The position numbers and the translations under genes are program-made. Positions 1 through 7,514 of a stretch of 32,571 bases of DNA are shown in pieces. Every line of letters begins with the position of its first letter. The stretch's first letter is position 1. The stretch spans positions 1-32,571 of the forward strand of contig NZ_AVCC01000032.1 of the NCBI RefSeq assembly GCF_000622895.1. Direction: 5' to 3'. The DNA is from Herminiimonas sp. CN (lineage in GTDB: Bacteria > Pseudomonadota > Gammaproteobacteria > Burkholderiales > Burkholderiaceae_D). Below the pieces are notes generated by a model that was not told the origin of the DNA, ran no database searches, and saw only the letters and a list, made by a program, of their open reading frames with translations.

Positions 1-298
1 ACACTGTTACCCACTTTAGAGGAAGCACTATAGCCGGTCAAGCGGTTTCAGGAAGAGAAAGTGAATTTTTATGATTTAAGTCAATGACTTAGGTTTCCGA
101 ATACCCATAGCAAGAATGGAAAAACCTTATGGAATTAAGCACTTATCGCACACAGTGAAAGTTGCACATAATAAACATATATGTTTTTGCATATTTGGAA
201 CAGATGTGGGGCGAAACCGCGCGGAGGGTGCAGACCCGGTGGCAAACCGGATTGGAAACGAACAAAAATGCCGCATACCGAATACGTACAAAAAAAAT
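1..298. other. Gene-free AT-rich spacer with palindromes
   Basis: I recognise no gene here. Open frames in this stretch are short and resemble no family I know. Two perfect palindromes stand out: TAAGTCAATGACTTA at 77-91 (7-bp arms, one-base centre) and AAACATATATGTTT at 173-186. The right edge holds the T-run that follows the 3' end of rnpB on the minus strand. The left edge may belong to a gene outside the window, but I cannot support one. Confidence 0.5.
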
Positions 299-299
299 G

Positions 300-648
300 A
301 AGCAAGCCGATAGGCCGGATTTTGTTACGGCGACGAATCTTGCGACGCGTCACTATGACAGCCATTCCTCTAGGCGCTGAATTACTCCAGCGCTCAAGCT
401 TCCTACCCGCACGCTCCGCGAGCAGCATCAACGCGTGCCTATTTGGAATTGCTCCGGGTGGAGGTTACCGCGTTTCACCGTAACTTAATACGCTCGTCTC
501 TGTGGCCCTGTTCCTCGCCTTATACCTAAGCCAACTGCGCTTGCGGCTTTCAGCGGACGGCCGTTAACCGTCACCCTGCTGTATGGAGTCCGGACCTTCC
601 TCCCGCTGCGACCTTGCAGTCGCAACCAGCGACTGTCTGGCTTGCTTC
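300..648 (-). ncRNA. rnpB: RNase P RNA, bacterial type A
   Basis: This is the catalytic RNA of ribonuclease P, which with RnpA trims the 5' leaders of tRNA precursors. Read on the minus strand, it starts with AAGCAAGCCAGACAGTCGC. It then shows the hallmark block GAGGAAGGTCCGGACTCC, later GGTGAAACGCGGTAACCTCC followed by GAGCAATTCCAAATAGG, and ends with AAAATCCGGCCTATCGGCTTGCTTC. The first and last bases (AAGCAAGCC and GGCTTGCTT) pair to form helix P1, which fixes both ends to within a base or two. The length of about 349 nt fits type A RNAs. A run of seven T follows the 3' end (292-298). The segment ACAAAATCCGGCC differs slightly from the usual ACAGAAYCCGGCU near the 3' end. Protein frames across this stretch are shadows. 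Confidence 0.95.
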
Positions 649-656
649 ACGGCCGC

Positions 657-662
657 ATTGTA
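657..662 (-). promoter_or_regulatory. Probable -10 element of rnpB
   Basis: On the minus strand, TACAAT lies about 9 bases before the mature 5' end of rnpB, where a sigma-70 -10 element is expected. The region 16-18 bp further upstream is GC-rich and has no good TTGACA match. The -10 call rests on its position and near-consensus sequence only. Confidence 0.5.
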
Positions 663-931
663 CCGCACTCCCCGCCCGGCCTTGTTTCCGCTTTTTTTCA
701 ACCAATATACTGCACCATGTATTTAACATAACCACGTAAATAACGCGGCAAATCCATTGTTTATATACATACCCCGCCACGTACATACAAACATCGGGGG
801 TTTCGATGGATTGTGGAATGAGGCAATCCGTTTCCCGGCGGCTCTGGATAAACGCCATTAAAGTCGTGTTACTGTATAAAAAATTTAATTTTCCCTCGGC
901 AACGCCAGCCGAACTTTCGCACCGACACACC

Positions 932-1621
932 ATGAGAATCGCAGTCCTCGACCACGACCCCGGCCAAACCGAACTGGTATGCAAGATACTGAGCGCGGCC
1001 GGGCATGTCTGCCAGGCATTTGCCAATGGTCGCGACATGCTTCAGCAACTGCGCCAGGAGAGCTGCGACATGCTGATTCTCGATTGGCAGGTGCCTGACG
1101 CCAGCGGCCCCGAGGTGACGCGCTGGGCGCGCGAAGAACTGCCGTCCAACCTGCCGGTGCTGTTCATGACCAGCCGCAATGGCGAAGACGATATCATCGA
1201 GGGCCTGGCAGCCGGCGCCGATGATTACATGATCAAGCCAATTCGTCGCAGTGAACTGGTGACGCGGGTGCAGGCCCTGTTGCGGCGCGCCTATCCGAGC
1301 CAGAACGCGGCCGAACCAATCCAGTTCGGGCGCTATGGCTTCGAAACCCGCAGCGGCCAACTGACATTCGATGGCGCACCGATTGAACTGACGCAAAAGG
1401 AATTCAATCTGGCGCTGCTGTTTTTCCGCAATCTGGGCCGGCCCCTGTCGCGCGCAACCATCCTGGAAGCGGTCTGGTCGCGCAATATCGAAATACCGTC
1501 CCGCACCATCGATACGCATGTCTCGCGGGTGCGCAGCAAGCTGCAGTTGCGTCCGGAAAACGGGTTCCGGCTGGCTCCGGTATACAGCTACGGTTACCGA
1601 CTGGAACAGGTCACGGCGTGA
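932..1621 (+). CDS. OmpR/PhoB-family response regulator, orphan
   Basis: This 229-residue DNA-binding response regulator would be phosphorylated by a sensor kinase and then bind promoter DNA. Residues 1-115 form the receiver domain: acidic pocket D7/D9, phospho-acceptor D51 (LILDWQVPD), T80 and K102 (MIKP) are all present, so it should be phosphorylatable. Residues about 130-226 form a winged-helix domain (LTQKEFNLALLFF, then RTIDTHVSRVRSKL and YGYRLE at the end). I chose the ATG at 932 because the receiver begins there (MRIAVLDHD). An in-frame ATG at 806 would add 42 residues unlike the family. No clear Shine-Dalgarno sequence precedes 932. No histidine kinase gene is adjacent, so its signal and targets are unknown. 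It sits upstream of hemA, separated by a spacer with its own promoter-like sequence. Confidence 0.9.
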   Translation: MRIAVLDHDPGQTELVCKILSAAGHVCQAFANGRDMLQQLRQESCDMLILDWQVPDASGPEVTRWAREELPSNLPVLFMTSRNGEDDIIEGLAAGADDYMIKPIRRSELVTRVQALLRRAYPSQNAAEPIQFGRYGFETRSGQLTFDGAPIELTQKEFNLALLFFRNLGRPLSRATILEAVWSRNIEIPSRTIDTHVSRVRSKLQLRPENGFRLAPVYSYGYRLEQVTA

Positions 1622-1714
1622 TCGTGCAAGCATTGCCGGAGCGGGTCCGGCCTGATCCAGGTTCCGGCGCATCGAAAATTCCGCCAATCCGGGGCCGTTC
1701 GCCGCTACTGTTTG

Positions 1715-1743
1715 GCTTGTTATTCGCCGCAAGAAGTTATAAT
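1715..1743 (+). promoter_or_regulatory. Putative sigma-70 promoter of hemA
   Basis: A perfect TATAAT lies at 1738-1743, 59 bp before the hemA ATG. The -35 region is weak: GCTTGT at 1715-1720 with a 17-bp spacer, or TTGTTA at 1717-1722 with 15 bp. It would drive the hemA-prfA-dsbB-prmC run. Confidence 0.5.
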
Positions 1744-1802
1744 GGTGGCCTGCTAAGCATAATCTCCGCGCTGCGGACTGTATCGGACCAGCTATCAATC
1801 AC

Positions 1803-3092
1803 ATGCAACTGCTTGCCGTAGGCCTCAACCACACCACCGCACCGCTTGCCCTGCGCGAGCGGGTGGCTTTTCCCGCCGACCAGATCGGCGCGGCGGTGGG
1901 GTCGGCGCGAGCCTGGTTCGGCAATCAGGACGGCTCCGGCTACAGCGACGAGGCCGCCATCCTGTCGACCTGCAACCGCACCGAGCTGTACGCGGCCAGC
2001 CACGTGCCGGGCGGCGTCGAGGCGGCGATCGACAGCACCGCGCATTTCCTGGCCGATTACCACAAGCTGGCTTATTCCGAACTGCGCCCGCACCTGTACA
2101 CGCTGCCGCAGGATGGCGCGGTGCGGCACGCGTTCCGCGTCGCCTCCGGATTGGACTCGATGGTGCTGGGCGAGCCGCAAATCCTGGGCCAGATGAAGGA
2201 TGCGGTGCGCCAGGCGGAAGCGGCCGGCGGTCTCGGCACCTATTTGCATCAATTGTTCCAGCGCACTTTTGCAGTCGCCAAGGAAGTGCGCAGCACCACC
2301 GAAATCGGCGCCCATAGCGTTTCGATGGCGGCGGCCGCAGTGCGGCTGTCGCAACGCATCTTCGACACCATTGCCGAGCAGCATGTGTTGTTCATCGGCG
2401 CCGGCGAAATGATCGAGCTGTGCGCGACCCACTTCGCGGCGCAAAATCCGAAATCGATCACCATCGCCAACCGCACGCTGGAGCGCGGCGAGGCGCTGGC
2501 GCACCGCTTCGACGGCCGCGCGATCCGCCTGGCCGAGCTGCCGGATCAGCTGGCGCAGTTCGACATCGTAATCTCCTGCACCGCATCGTCGCTGCCGATC
2601 ATCGGCCTGGGCATGGTCGAGCGCGCAATCAAGGCGCGCCGCCACAAGCCGGTGTTCATGGTCGATCTGGCAGTGCCGCGCGACATCGAAACCGAAGTCG
2701 GCCGGCTCGACGACGCCTTCCTGTACACCGTCGACGACCTGGGCGCCGTGGTCCAGACCGGCATGGAAAGCCGCCAGGCGGCAGTGGCGCAAGCCGAAGC
2801 CATCATTGAAACCCGGGTCCAGTCGTTCATGCACTGGGTTGACGGCCGGCTGGTGGTGCCGGTGATCCGTGATCTGCATGAAAACAGCGAAGCGCTGCGC
2901 ATGATCGAACTGGAGCGGGCGCGCAAGATGATCGCCCGCGGCGACGATATCGATGCAGTGCTGGAAGCGCTGTCCAAAGGCATCACCGCCAAATTCCTGC
3001 ACGGCCCGCAACAGGCTTTGCATCAGGCGCATGGCGACGAACGCGCGCGACTGGCGGCGCTGTTGCCGCAGCTGTTCCGCACCAAGCGCTAG
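1803..3092 (+). CDS. hemA: Glutamyl-tRNA reductase
   Basis: HemA reduces glutamyl-tRNA(Glu) with NADPH to glutamate-1-semialdehyde, the committed step of the C5 route to 5-aminolevulinate and haem. The 429-residue protein has the usual length. It opens with [17 protein letters not shown], carries the catalytic cysteine C57 in STCNRTELY, and has the [12 protein letters not shown] signature near residue 120. A Rossmann NADPH domain follows (VLFIGAGEM), then a helical dimerisation domain ending in [10 protein letters not shown]. The ATG at 1803 gives exactly the conserved N-terminus. It heads a forward run with prfA, dsbB and prmC; the hemA-prfA-prmC order is also classic in enterobacteria. In the window it is linked functionally to the cytochrome genes through haem supply. 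Confidence 0.97.
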   Translation: MQLLAVGLNHTTAPLALRERVAFPADQIGAAVGSARAWFGNQDGSGYSDEAAILSTCNRTELYAASHVPGGVEAAIDSTAHFLADYHKLAYSELRPHLYTLPQDGAVRHAFRVASGLDSMVLGEPQILGQMKDAVRQAEAAGGLGTYLHQLFQRTFAVAKEVRSTTEIGAHSVSMAAAAVRLSQRIFDTIAEQHVLFIGAGEMIELCATHFAAQNPKSITIANRTLERGEALAHRFDGRAIRLAELPDQLAQFDIVISCTASSLPIIGLGMVERAIKARRHKPVFMVDLAVPRDIETEVGRLDDAFLYTVDDLGAVVQTGMESRQAAVAQAEAIIETRVQSFMHWVDGRLVVPVIRDLHENSEALRMIELERARKMIARGDDIDAVLEALSKGITAKFLHGPQQALHQAHGDERARLAALLPQLFRTKR

Positions 3093-3133
3093 CTGCTGCC
3101 GCCTGCCTCCGTTTTAATCTTCCCGCACTGCAT

Positions 3134-3160
3134 GCCGGCCGCCGTCACGGCGCTGCCGGC
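3134..3160. other. Strong hairpin between hemA and prfA
   Basis: GCCGGC (3134-3139) pairs with GCCGGC (3155-3160), and the inner CGCCG (3140-3144) pairs with CGGCG (3148-3152) around a TCA loop, with a CT bulge. There is no T-run directly after it. A smaller CCGG...CCGG hairpin followed by ATTTTT occurs just downstream, before the prfA start. It may cause partial termination or shape mRNA stability between hemA and prfA. Confidence 0.5.
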
Positions 3161-3196
3161 CCTCCCGGATCAACCGGATTTTTGAACAGAACGCCC

Positions 3197-4279
3197 ATGA
3201 AACCTTCAATGCTTGCCAAGCTGGACCAACTCTCCGACCGTCTGGAAGAAGTCGGGCAATTGCTGATGCGCGAAGACGCCACCGCGTCCATGGACAATTA
3301 CCGCAAGCTGACGCGCGAACACGCGGAAATCGGCCCTCTGGTAGCGCTCCACCAGTCCTACACCCAGGCCGAACAGGATGTCGCCGCCGCCCAGGACATG
3401 CTGCAAGACCCGGAGATGAAGGAGTTTGCGCAGGAAGAAATCGAAGCTGCCAAAGCGCGGATGGCGGCGCTGGAGCGCGACCTGCAAAAAATGCTGCTGC
3501 CGAAGGACGCCAACGACGAGCGCAACATCCTGCTGGAAATCCGTGCCGGCACCGGCGGCGACGAAGCCGCGCTGTTTGCCGGCGACCTGCTGCGGATGTA
3601 CACCCGCTATGCGGAACGCAACCGCTGGCAGGTCGAAATCATGTCCGAATCGGCGTCCGAGCTGGGCGGTTACAAGGAAGTCATCGTGCGCCTGGTCGGC
3701 GCCGGCGCCTACGCCAAGCTGAAGTTCGAATCCGGCGGCCACCGCGTGCAGCGCGTCCCTGCCACCGAAACCCAGGGCCGCATCCATACCTCGGCCTGCA
3801 CGGTGGCGGTGATGCCGGAAGCCGACGAAGTCAGCGACGTGGTGATCAACCCGGCCGATCTGCGCATCGACACCTACCGCGCTTCCGGCGCCGGCGGCCA
3901 GCACATCAACAAGACCGATTCGGCGGTGCGCATCACGCACAATCCGACCGGCATCGTGGTCGAATGCCAGGACGGCCGCAGCCAGCATCAGAATAAGGCG
4001 CAGGCGCTGCGGGTGCTGGCGACCCGCATCATGGACGTGCAGATACGCGCCCAGCAGGCGAAGGAGGCGGCGACCCGCAAGAGCCTGATCGGCTCCGGCG
4101 ACCGCAGCGAACGGATCCGCACCTACAACTACCCGCAGGGGCGGATGACCGACCACCGCATCAACCTGACGCTGTACAAGCTCGACTTCATCATGGACGG
4201 CGATCTCGACGATCTGGTCAATGCGCTGGTGGCCGAGCATCAGGCCGAACTGCTGGCGGCGCTGGGCGATGAATCCTGA
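3197..4279 (+). CDS. prfA: Peptide chain release factor 1
   Basis: RF1 reads UAA and UAG stop codons and triggers peptide release in the ribosomal peptidyl-transferase centre. The 360-residue product matches family length. It contains the codon-reading PAT tripeptide ([22 protein letters not shown], about residues 182-203) and the catalytic GGQ at 233-235 ([11 protein letters not shown]), the same position as in E. coli. The glutamine of GGQ is the methylation site of PrmC, encoded two genes downstream. I chose the ATG at 3197, giving [12 protein letters not shown], which matches known RF1 starts. A TTG at 3182 would add only five residues. Confidence 0.97.
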   Translation: MKPSMLAKLDQLSDRLEEVGQLLMREDATASMDNYRKLTREHAEIGPLVALHQSYTQAEQDVAAAQDMLQDPEMKEFAQEEIEAAKARMAALERDLQKMLLPKDANDERNILLEIRAGTGGDEAALFAGDLLRMYTRYAERNRWQVEIMSESASELGGYKEVIVRLVGAGAYAKLKFESGGHRVQRVPATETQGRIHTSACTVAVMPEADEVSDVVINPADLRIDTYRASGAGGQHINKTDSAVRITHNPTGIVVECQDGRSQHQNKAQALRVLATRIMDVQIRAQQAKEAATRKSLIGSGDRSERIRTYNYPQGRMTDHRINLTLYKLDFIMDGDLDDLVNALVAEHQAELLAALGDES

Positions 4280-4309
4280 CTAAATAAGCCTGATTTAATA
4301 TCGCCTTGA

Positions 4310-4333
4310 TGCAGGGAACCAATATTCCCTGCA
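4310..4333. other. Perfect 9-bp hairpin between prfA and dsbB
   Basis: TGCAGGGAA (4310-4318) and TTCCCTGCA (4325-4333) pair perfectly around the six-base loop CCAATA. No T-tract follows, so this is not a standard intrinsic terminator. It ends 43 bp before the dsbB start and could influence read-through, processing or stability of the hemA-prfA-dsbB-prmC transcript. Confidence 0.55.
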
Positions 4334-4376
4334 GGCACTCCATGCTACATTCACTTCAGACAACTCAAACAACACG

Positions 4377-4847
4377 ATGAATACCTCCAAACCGATATTA
4401 CTGACAATCGCCCTGGCCTGCCTGTCCCTGCTCGGCGTGGCGTTGTATCTGCAGCATGGGCTGGACATGAAACCGTGCCCGCTGTGCGTGATGCAGCGCT
4501 ATGCGTTTGCTGTGATCGCGCTGCTTTGCCTGGCCGGTGCCGCATTGCCGCGCGCCGCCGGCAGGATTGGCGCCGGCCTCGGGCTGCTGGCCGCGCTGAC
4601 CGGGGCCGGCATCGCCGGCTGGCATTTGTGGGTCAGGGCGCATCCGGAAGTCTCGTGCGGTGTCGATCCGCTGGAAACCGCACTCAACCAGATCCCGAGC
4701 GCCGAACTGCTGCCTTTCCTGTTCAAGGCCAACGGCTTCTGCAGCGCCGACTACGCGCCGATTCTGGGCTTGTCGATCCCGATGTGGGCGCTGGTTTGGT
4801 TTGCGATCTTCAGCATCGCGCTGGCACGCCTGGCTTTCAAACGTTGA
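4377..4847 (+). CDS. dsbB: Disulfide bond formation protein B
   Basis: DsbB is an inner-membrane enzyme that reoxidises the periplasmic thiol oxidase DsbA and passes the electrons to quinone. The 156-residue protein has four hydrophobic segments (about 8-26, 42-59, 66-85 and 134-152). Both periplasmic cysteine pairs are present: C34-C37 in the motif CPLC, and C94 with C122. The ATG at 4377 gives a short cytoplasmic start before the first membrane helix. It lies between prfA and prmC, with one base between its stop codon and the prmC start, so it is almost certainly co-transcribed and coupled with prmC. This position inside the usual prfA-prmC pair is uncommon in my recollection. Confidence 0.95.
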   Translation: MNTSKPILLTIALACLSLLGVALYLQHGLDMKPCPLCVMQRYAFAVIALLCLAGAALPRAAGRIGAGLGLLAALTGAGIAGWHLWVRAHPEVSCGVDPLETALNQIPSAELLPFLFKANGFCSADYAPILGLSIPMWALVWFAIFSIALARLAFKR

Positions 4848-4848
4848 A

Positions 4849-5697
4849 ATGACGCTACACCGCATCGAGGCCGGCTGCAGCATCGGGTCGGCGCAGCTGG
4901 GCTCACCGCTGGATGCGCTGGAAACCCGCATCCTGCTGATGCATGCGCTGGGTCTGAGCCGGGTGCAGCTGATCACCCAATCCGAGCGCCGGCTGACGCT
5001 TGACGAAGCGCAACGCTTCGCGGCGCTGCTGCAGCGGCGGGAGGCGGGCGAGCCGATTGCCTACATCGTCGGCCAACGCGAATTTTTCGGCTTGCCATTT
5101 CGGGTCACACCGGATGTGCTGATTCCGCGCCCTGACACCGAATTGCTGGTGGAGCTGGCGCTGCAACGGGCACCGCACGGCGCCCGCGTGCTGGACATGG
5201 GCACCGGCTCCGGCGCGATTGCGATCGCAATCGCGCACAGCCGGCCGGATTTGCAACTGACCGCGCTCGACTGCAGCGCCGCTGCGCTGGCAGTGGCACG
5301 ACAGAATGCCGCCGACAATCTGCCTCTGCCGGCGAAGGCGGTGCGCTTTCTGCGCAGCGACTGGTACGGCGCGCTGCCGGCCGACGCGCGTTTCGATCTG
5401 ATCGTTTCCAATCCGCCCTACATCGTCGCCGGCGACACCCATCTGAGCCAGGGCGACCTGCGTTTTGAACCGGTCAGCGCGCTGACCGACCACGCCGACG
5501 GCCTGTCCGCGCTGCGCACCATCGTCGCGGGCGCGGCCGCGCATCTGGTGCAGGACGGATGGCTGTTGCTGGAACACGGCTTCGATCAGGCGGCTGCAGT
5601 GCGCGAATTGTTGATTGCCCAAGGCTATCAACAAGTGCAAAGCTGGCAAGACCTGGCCGGCATCGAGCGCGTATCGGGCGGCGTCCGTCCGTCATGA
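4849..5697 (+). CDS. prmC: Release factor glutamine methyltransferase
   Basis: PrmC (HemK) uses S-adenosylmethionine to N5-methylate the GGQ glutamine of RF1 and RF2, which raises termination efficiency. The 282-residue protein has the helical N-terminal domain that docks on the release factor, the PRPDTELLVE motif, the SAM-binding motif VLDMGTGSGAIAIAIA, and the catalytic NPPY at 188-191. The start is the ATG at 4849, one base after the dsbB stop. A frame open from 4660 is simply the extension into dsbB. One substrate, prfA, lies two genes upstream, consistent with joint expression. This is the last gene of the forward run and converges on the diguanylate cyclase gene. Confidence 0.96.
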   Translation: MTLHRIEAGCSIGSAQLGSPLDALETRILLMHALGLSRVQLITQSERRLTLDEAQRFAALLQRREAGEPIAYIVGQREFFGLPFRVTPDVLIPRPDTELLVELALQRAPHGARVLDMGTGSGAIAIAIAHSRPDLQLTALDCSAAALAVARQNAADNLPLPAKAVRFLRSDWYGALPADARFDLIVSNPPYIVAGDTHLSQGDLRFEPVSALTDHADGLSALRTIVAGAAAHLVQDGWLLLEHGFDQAAAVRELLIAQGYQQVQSWQDLAGIERVSGGVRPS

Positions 5698-5815
5698 CAG
5701 CGCCCCGCAGGCAATTCCGGAGCCAGATTGTGCAGGAACAATATACTAATAGCTGTATTTTCAACACCGCTCTATTTACGCGCGGAAATAACTTTTTTAA
5801 AGCAATACTCCCACA

Positions 5816-7384
5816 TTAAACAGCCACGGATACGGAGTTCGCGGGATCGGGCATGGCAGATTTTTTTGCCTGCTTGTGCCGGTACATGCGGGCATCGGCG
5901 CTCTTGAGCAAGGCCTCGATCGTGGTGCCGTCCTGCGGACTGTGCGCGATACCAATGCTCACGCCTAGCAGAATCTCATGCCCGGCCATCCTGATCGGCG
6001 CCTCGATAGCCGACTGCAGGCGCTGCAACAGCGACGCCAGCTGCTTCGGCGACAGCGCGCTCCTGAGCAACACCACAAACTCGTCACCGCCGAGGCGCAC
6101 CAGCAAATCATCCGGACGCACCGCGCTTCTGAGCCGATCGGCGCTCAGGCGCAGCACCACATCGCCCGCCGCGTGCCCGAAGCGGTCATTGACCGGCTTG
6201 AAGCGATCGATGTCGAGAAACAAAATGCCGTAATGTACCGGTGCAGCGCCGCCCTGCCGGTGCCAGCGCTGCAGGGTCGTATCCAGCGCGCGCCGATTCG
6301 GCAGCCCGGTCAGCGCATCGGTGTCGGCCATGTCTTCCAGCAAGCGGATGTTCTGGCGCTGGCCGTGCTGCATGCGCAGGTACTGCCGATATGCTTCCAA
6401 CATCAGGTACAAGAGCAGCAACAGGGACAGCCACAACAGAAAAAAACCGAACCAGCCAAACTCGGCAAAACCGGGCTGCCAGCGCATTGCCATCAGAAAC
6501 GGCTGCACGCCCTGGCCGACGCGGATAGTTTCTTCTATGACGGGAAAAATCCCGCGCTCCAGCGCCGTTGCGTTAGCCGCGGCCAGCCGAAACAGTATCC
6601 CCTCGGCATTTTCGGGCGCCACTGCCTGGTGCCGCAGCGTGACTCCGAATCCTTTGGGCAGCGTATCCGCTGCCGGTTGCAAGGCGGCCGTCTTGACCAC
6701 CAAGGCGACATACAGCGATTGTTCCAGCTCCCGCCCGGCAAGCGGTTTCCGTGCGCTATTGGCGGCACTGACGGGACGCACCATCCGGTAAGCCCAGTCG
6801 CCTTCTTCGATCAAATGAAACGGCGGCGTCACGGCCGAGCGGTTGTATGCCGCCGAGTCGCGCAGGATTTGACGCAGCGCAGCGGTGAAATCCATATCCA
6901 GTCCGACCACGGCACGGCGCGACTGTTCCGGGGCCGGCTCCAAGAAAACGATCGGGTAATAGAACGGTTTTTTTTTGCTGGCCAGGATGCGGCGATCGGT
7001 CCCGTAACTGAAACCATGCACGGCAAAGTCCGGATAGCCCCGTCTTTGCTGCAGTTGCGTGAAAGCGGCCAGATCCTTGTGCGCGACCCGGGAGATCAGT
7101 TCCAGGCGATTGATATGCGGATATCGGGCAACGATTTGCTGCGCATACATCTTTTCGCGCATGAAATCGGTGCCGTGGATCGAGTGCGGTTGAGCCGCGA
7201 ATCCTTCCAGCACCACCTCTGCGATTTGCAGCTTTTCTTCCACCGATTTTTGCACGTCGGCGCTGTGGCGGATGAATTTTCCGTCCAGTTCGCTCATCTG
7301 GAACTTGTAATACCCCCAGCAGGACGCCGCCGACAGCACGGTCCAGAGCAGAAGTATCAGCGGTATTGCAGGCAATCGGCGCAA
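5816..7384 (-). CDS. CHASE-GGDEF diguanylate cyclase
   Basis: This 522-residue inner-membrane enzyme should make cyclic di-GMP from two GTP. It has an N-terminal membrane helix (about 5-24), a periplasmic CHASE-type sensor region to about residue 305, a second membrane helix (about 312-336) and a cytoplasmic GGDEF domain. DALTGLPNRRALD, FLDIDRFKPVND and the intact GGDEF motif at 432-436 indicate an active cyclase. RPDD five residues before GGDEF fits the RxxD product-inhibition site. No EAL domain is present. The start appears to be TTG at 7384, preceded by a G-rich ribosome-binding site (GAGGGGGGG); no ATG fits the first helix. Codons near 6968-6976 form a nine-A tract (Lys-Lys-Lys) that is prone to slippage. 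The ligand is unknown. Confidence 0.9.
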   Translation of the reverse strand: MRRLPAIPLILLLWTVLSAASCWGYYKFQMSELDGKFIRHSADVQKSVEEKLQIAEVVLEGFAAQPHSIHGTDFMREKMYAQQIVARYPHINRLELISRVAHKDLAAFTQLQQRRGYPDFAVHGFSYGTDRRILASKKKPFYYPIVFLEPAPEQSRRAVVGLDMDFTAALRQILRDSAAYNRSAVTPPFHLIEEGDWAYRMVRPVSAANSARKPLAGRELEQSLYVALVVKTAALQPAADTLPKGFGVTLRHQAVAPENAEGILFRLAAANATALERGIFPVIEETIRVGQGVQPFLMAMRWQPGFAEFGWFGFFLLWLSLLLLLYLMLEAYRQYLRMQHGQRQNIRLLEDMADTDALTGLPNRRALDTTLQRWHRQGGAAPVHYGILFLDIDRFKPVNDRFGHAAGDVVLRLSADRLRSAVRPDDLLVRLGGDEFVVLLRSALSPKQLASLLQRLQSAIEAPIRMAGHEILLGVSIGIAHSPQDGTTIEALLKSADARMYRHKQAKKSAMPDPANSVSVAV

Positions 7385-7433
7385 TGCAGCCCCCCCTCAA
7401 TCGAGCAAACATCCGAAATGATGTCAGACTGGC

Positions 7434-7462
7434 AGTATCGTCAAATAATTTCTATAAGGCAA
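7434..7462 (-). promoter_or_regulatory. Putative promoter of the diguanylate cyclase gene
   Basis: On the minus strand, TTGCCT (7457-7462) and GATACT (7434-7439) are separated by exactly 17 bp, about 50 bp upstream of the TTG start. Both boxes have 4 of 6 consensus bases. It suggests that the cyclase is transcribed separately from the helicase gene upstream. Confidence 0.4.
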
Positions 7463-7514
7463 TACATTTACTCGAAGAGTTGCTCCACATCAAATCCATG
7501 CCTGTTTGCGGCCT

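Noticed and set aside
303-317. A decayed rnpB because of ACAAAATCCGGCC near the 3' end
   Set aside because: All other conserved blocks and the P1 helix are intact, so the small difference is more likely lineage variation.
806-931. N-terminal extension of the response regulator from an ATG at 806
   Set aside because: The extra 42 residues precede a complete receiver domain and resemble no known extension; the spacer is AT-rich and non-coding in character.
116-1038. Short open frames on both strands over the rnpB region
   Set aside because: They overlap the RNase P RNA and its promoter and show no protein features.
1737-3032. A 431-codon minus-strand open frame opposite hemA
   Set aside because: hemA on the plus strand has intact catalytic motifs; the antisense product is low-complexity and unlike any protein I know.
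3182-3196. TTG start for prfA
   Set aside because: The ATG at 3197 gives the conserved RF1 N-terminus, so the five extra residues are unlikely.
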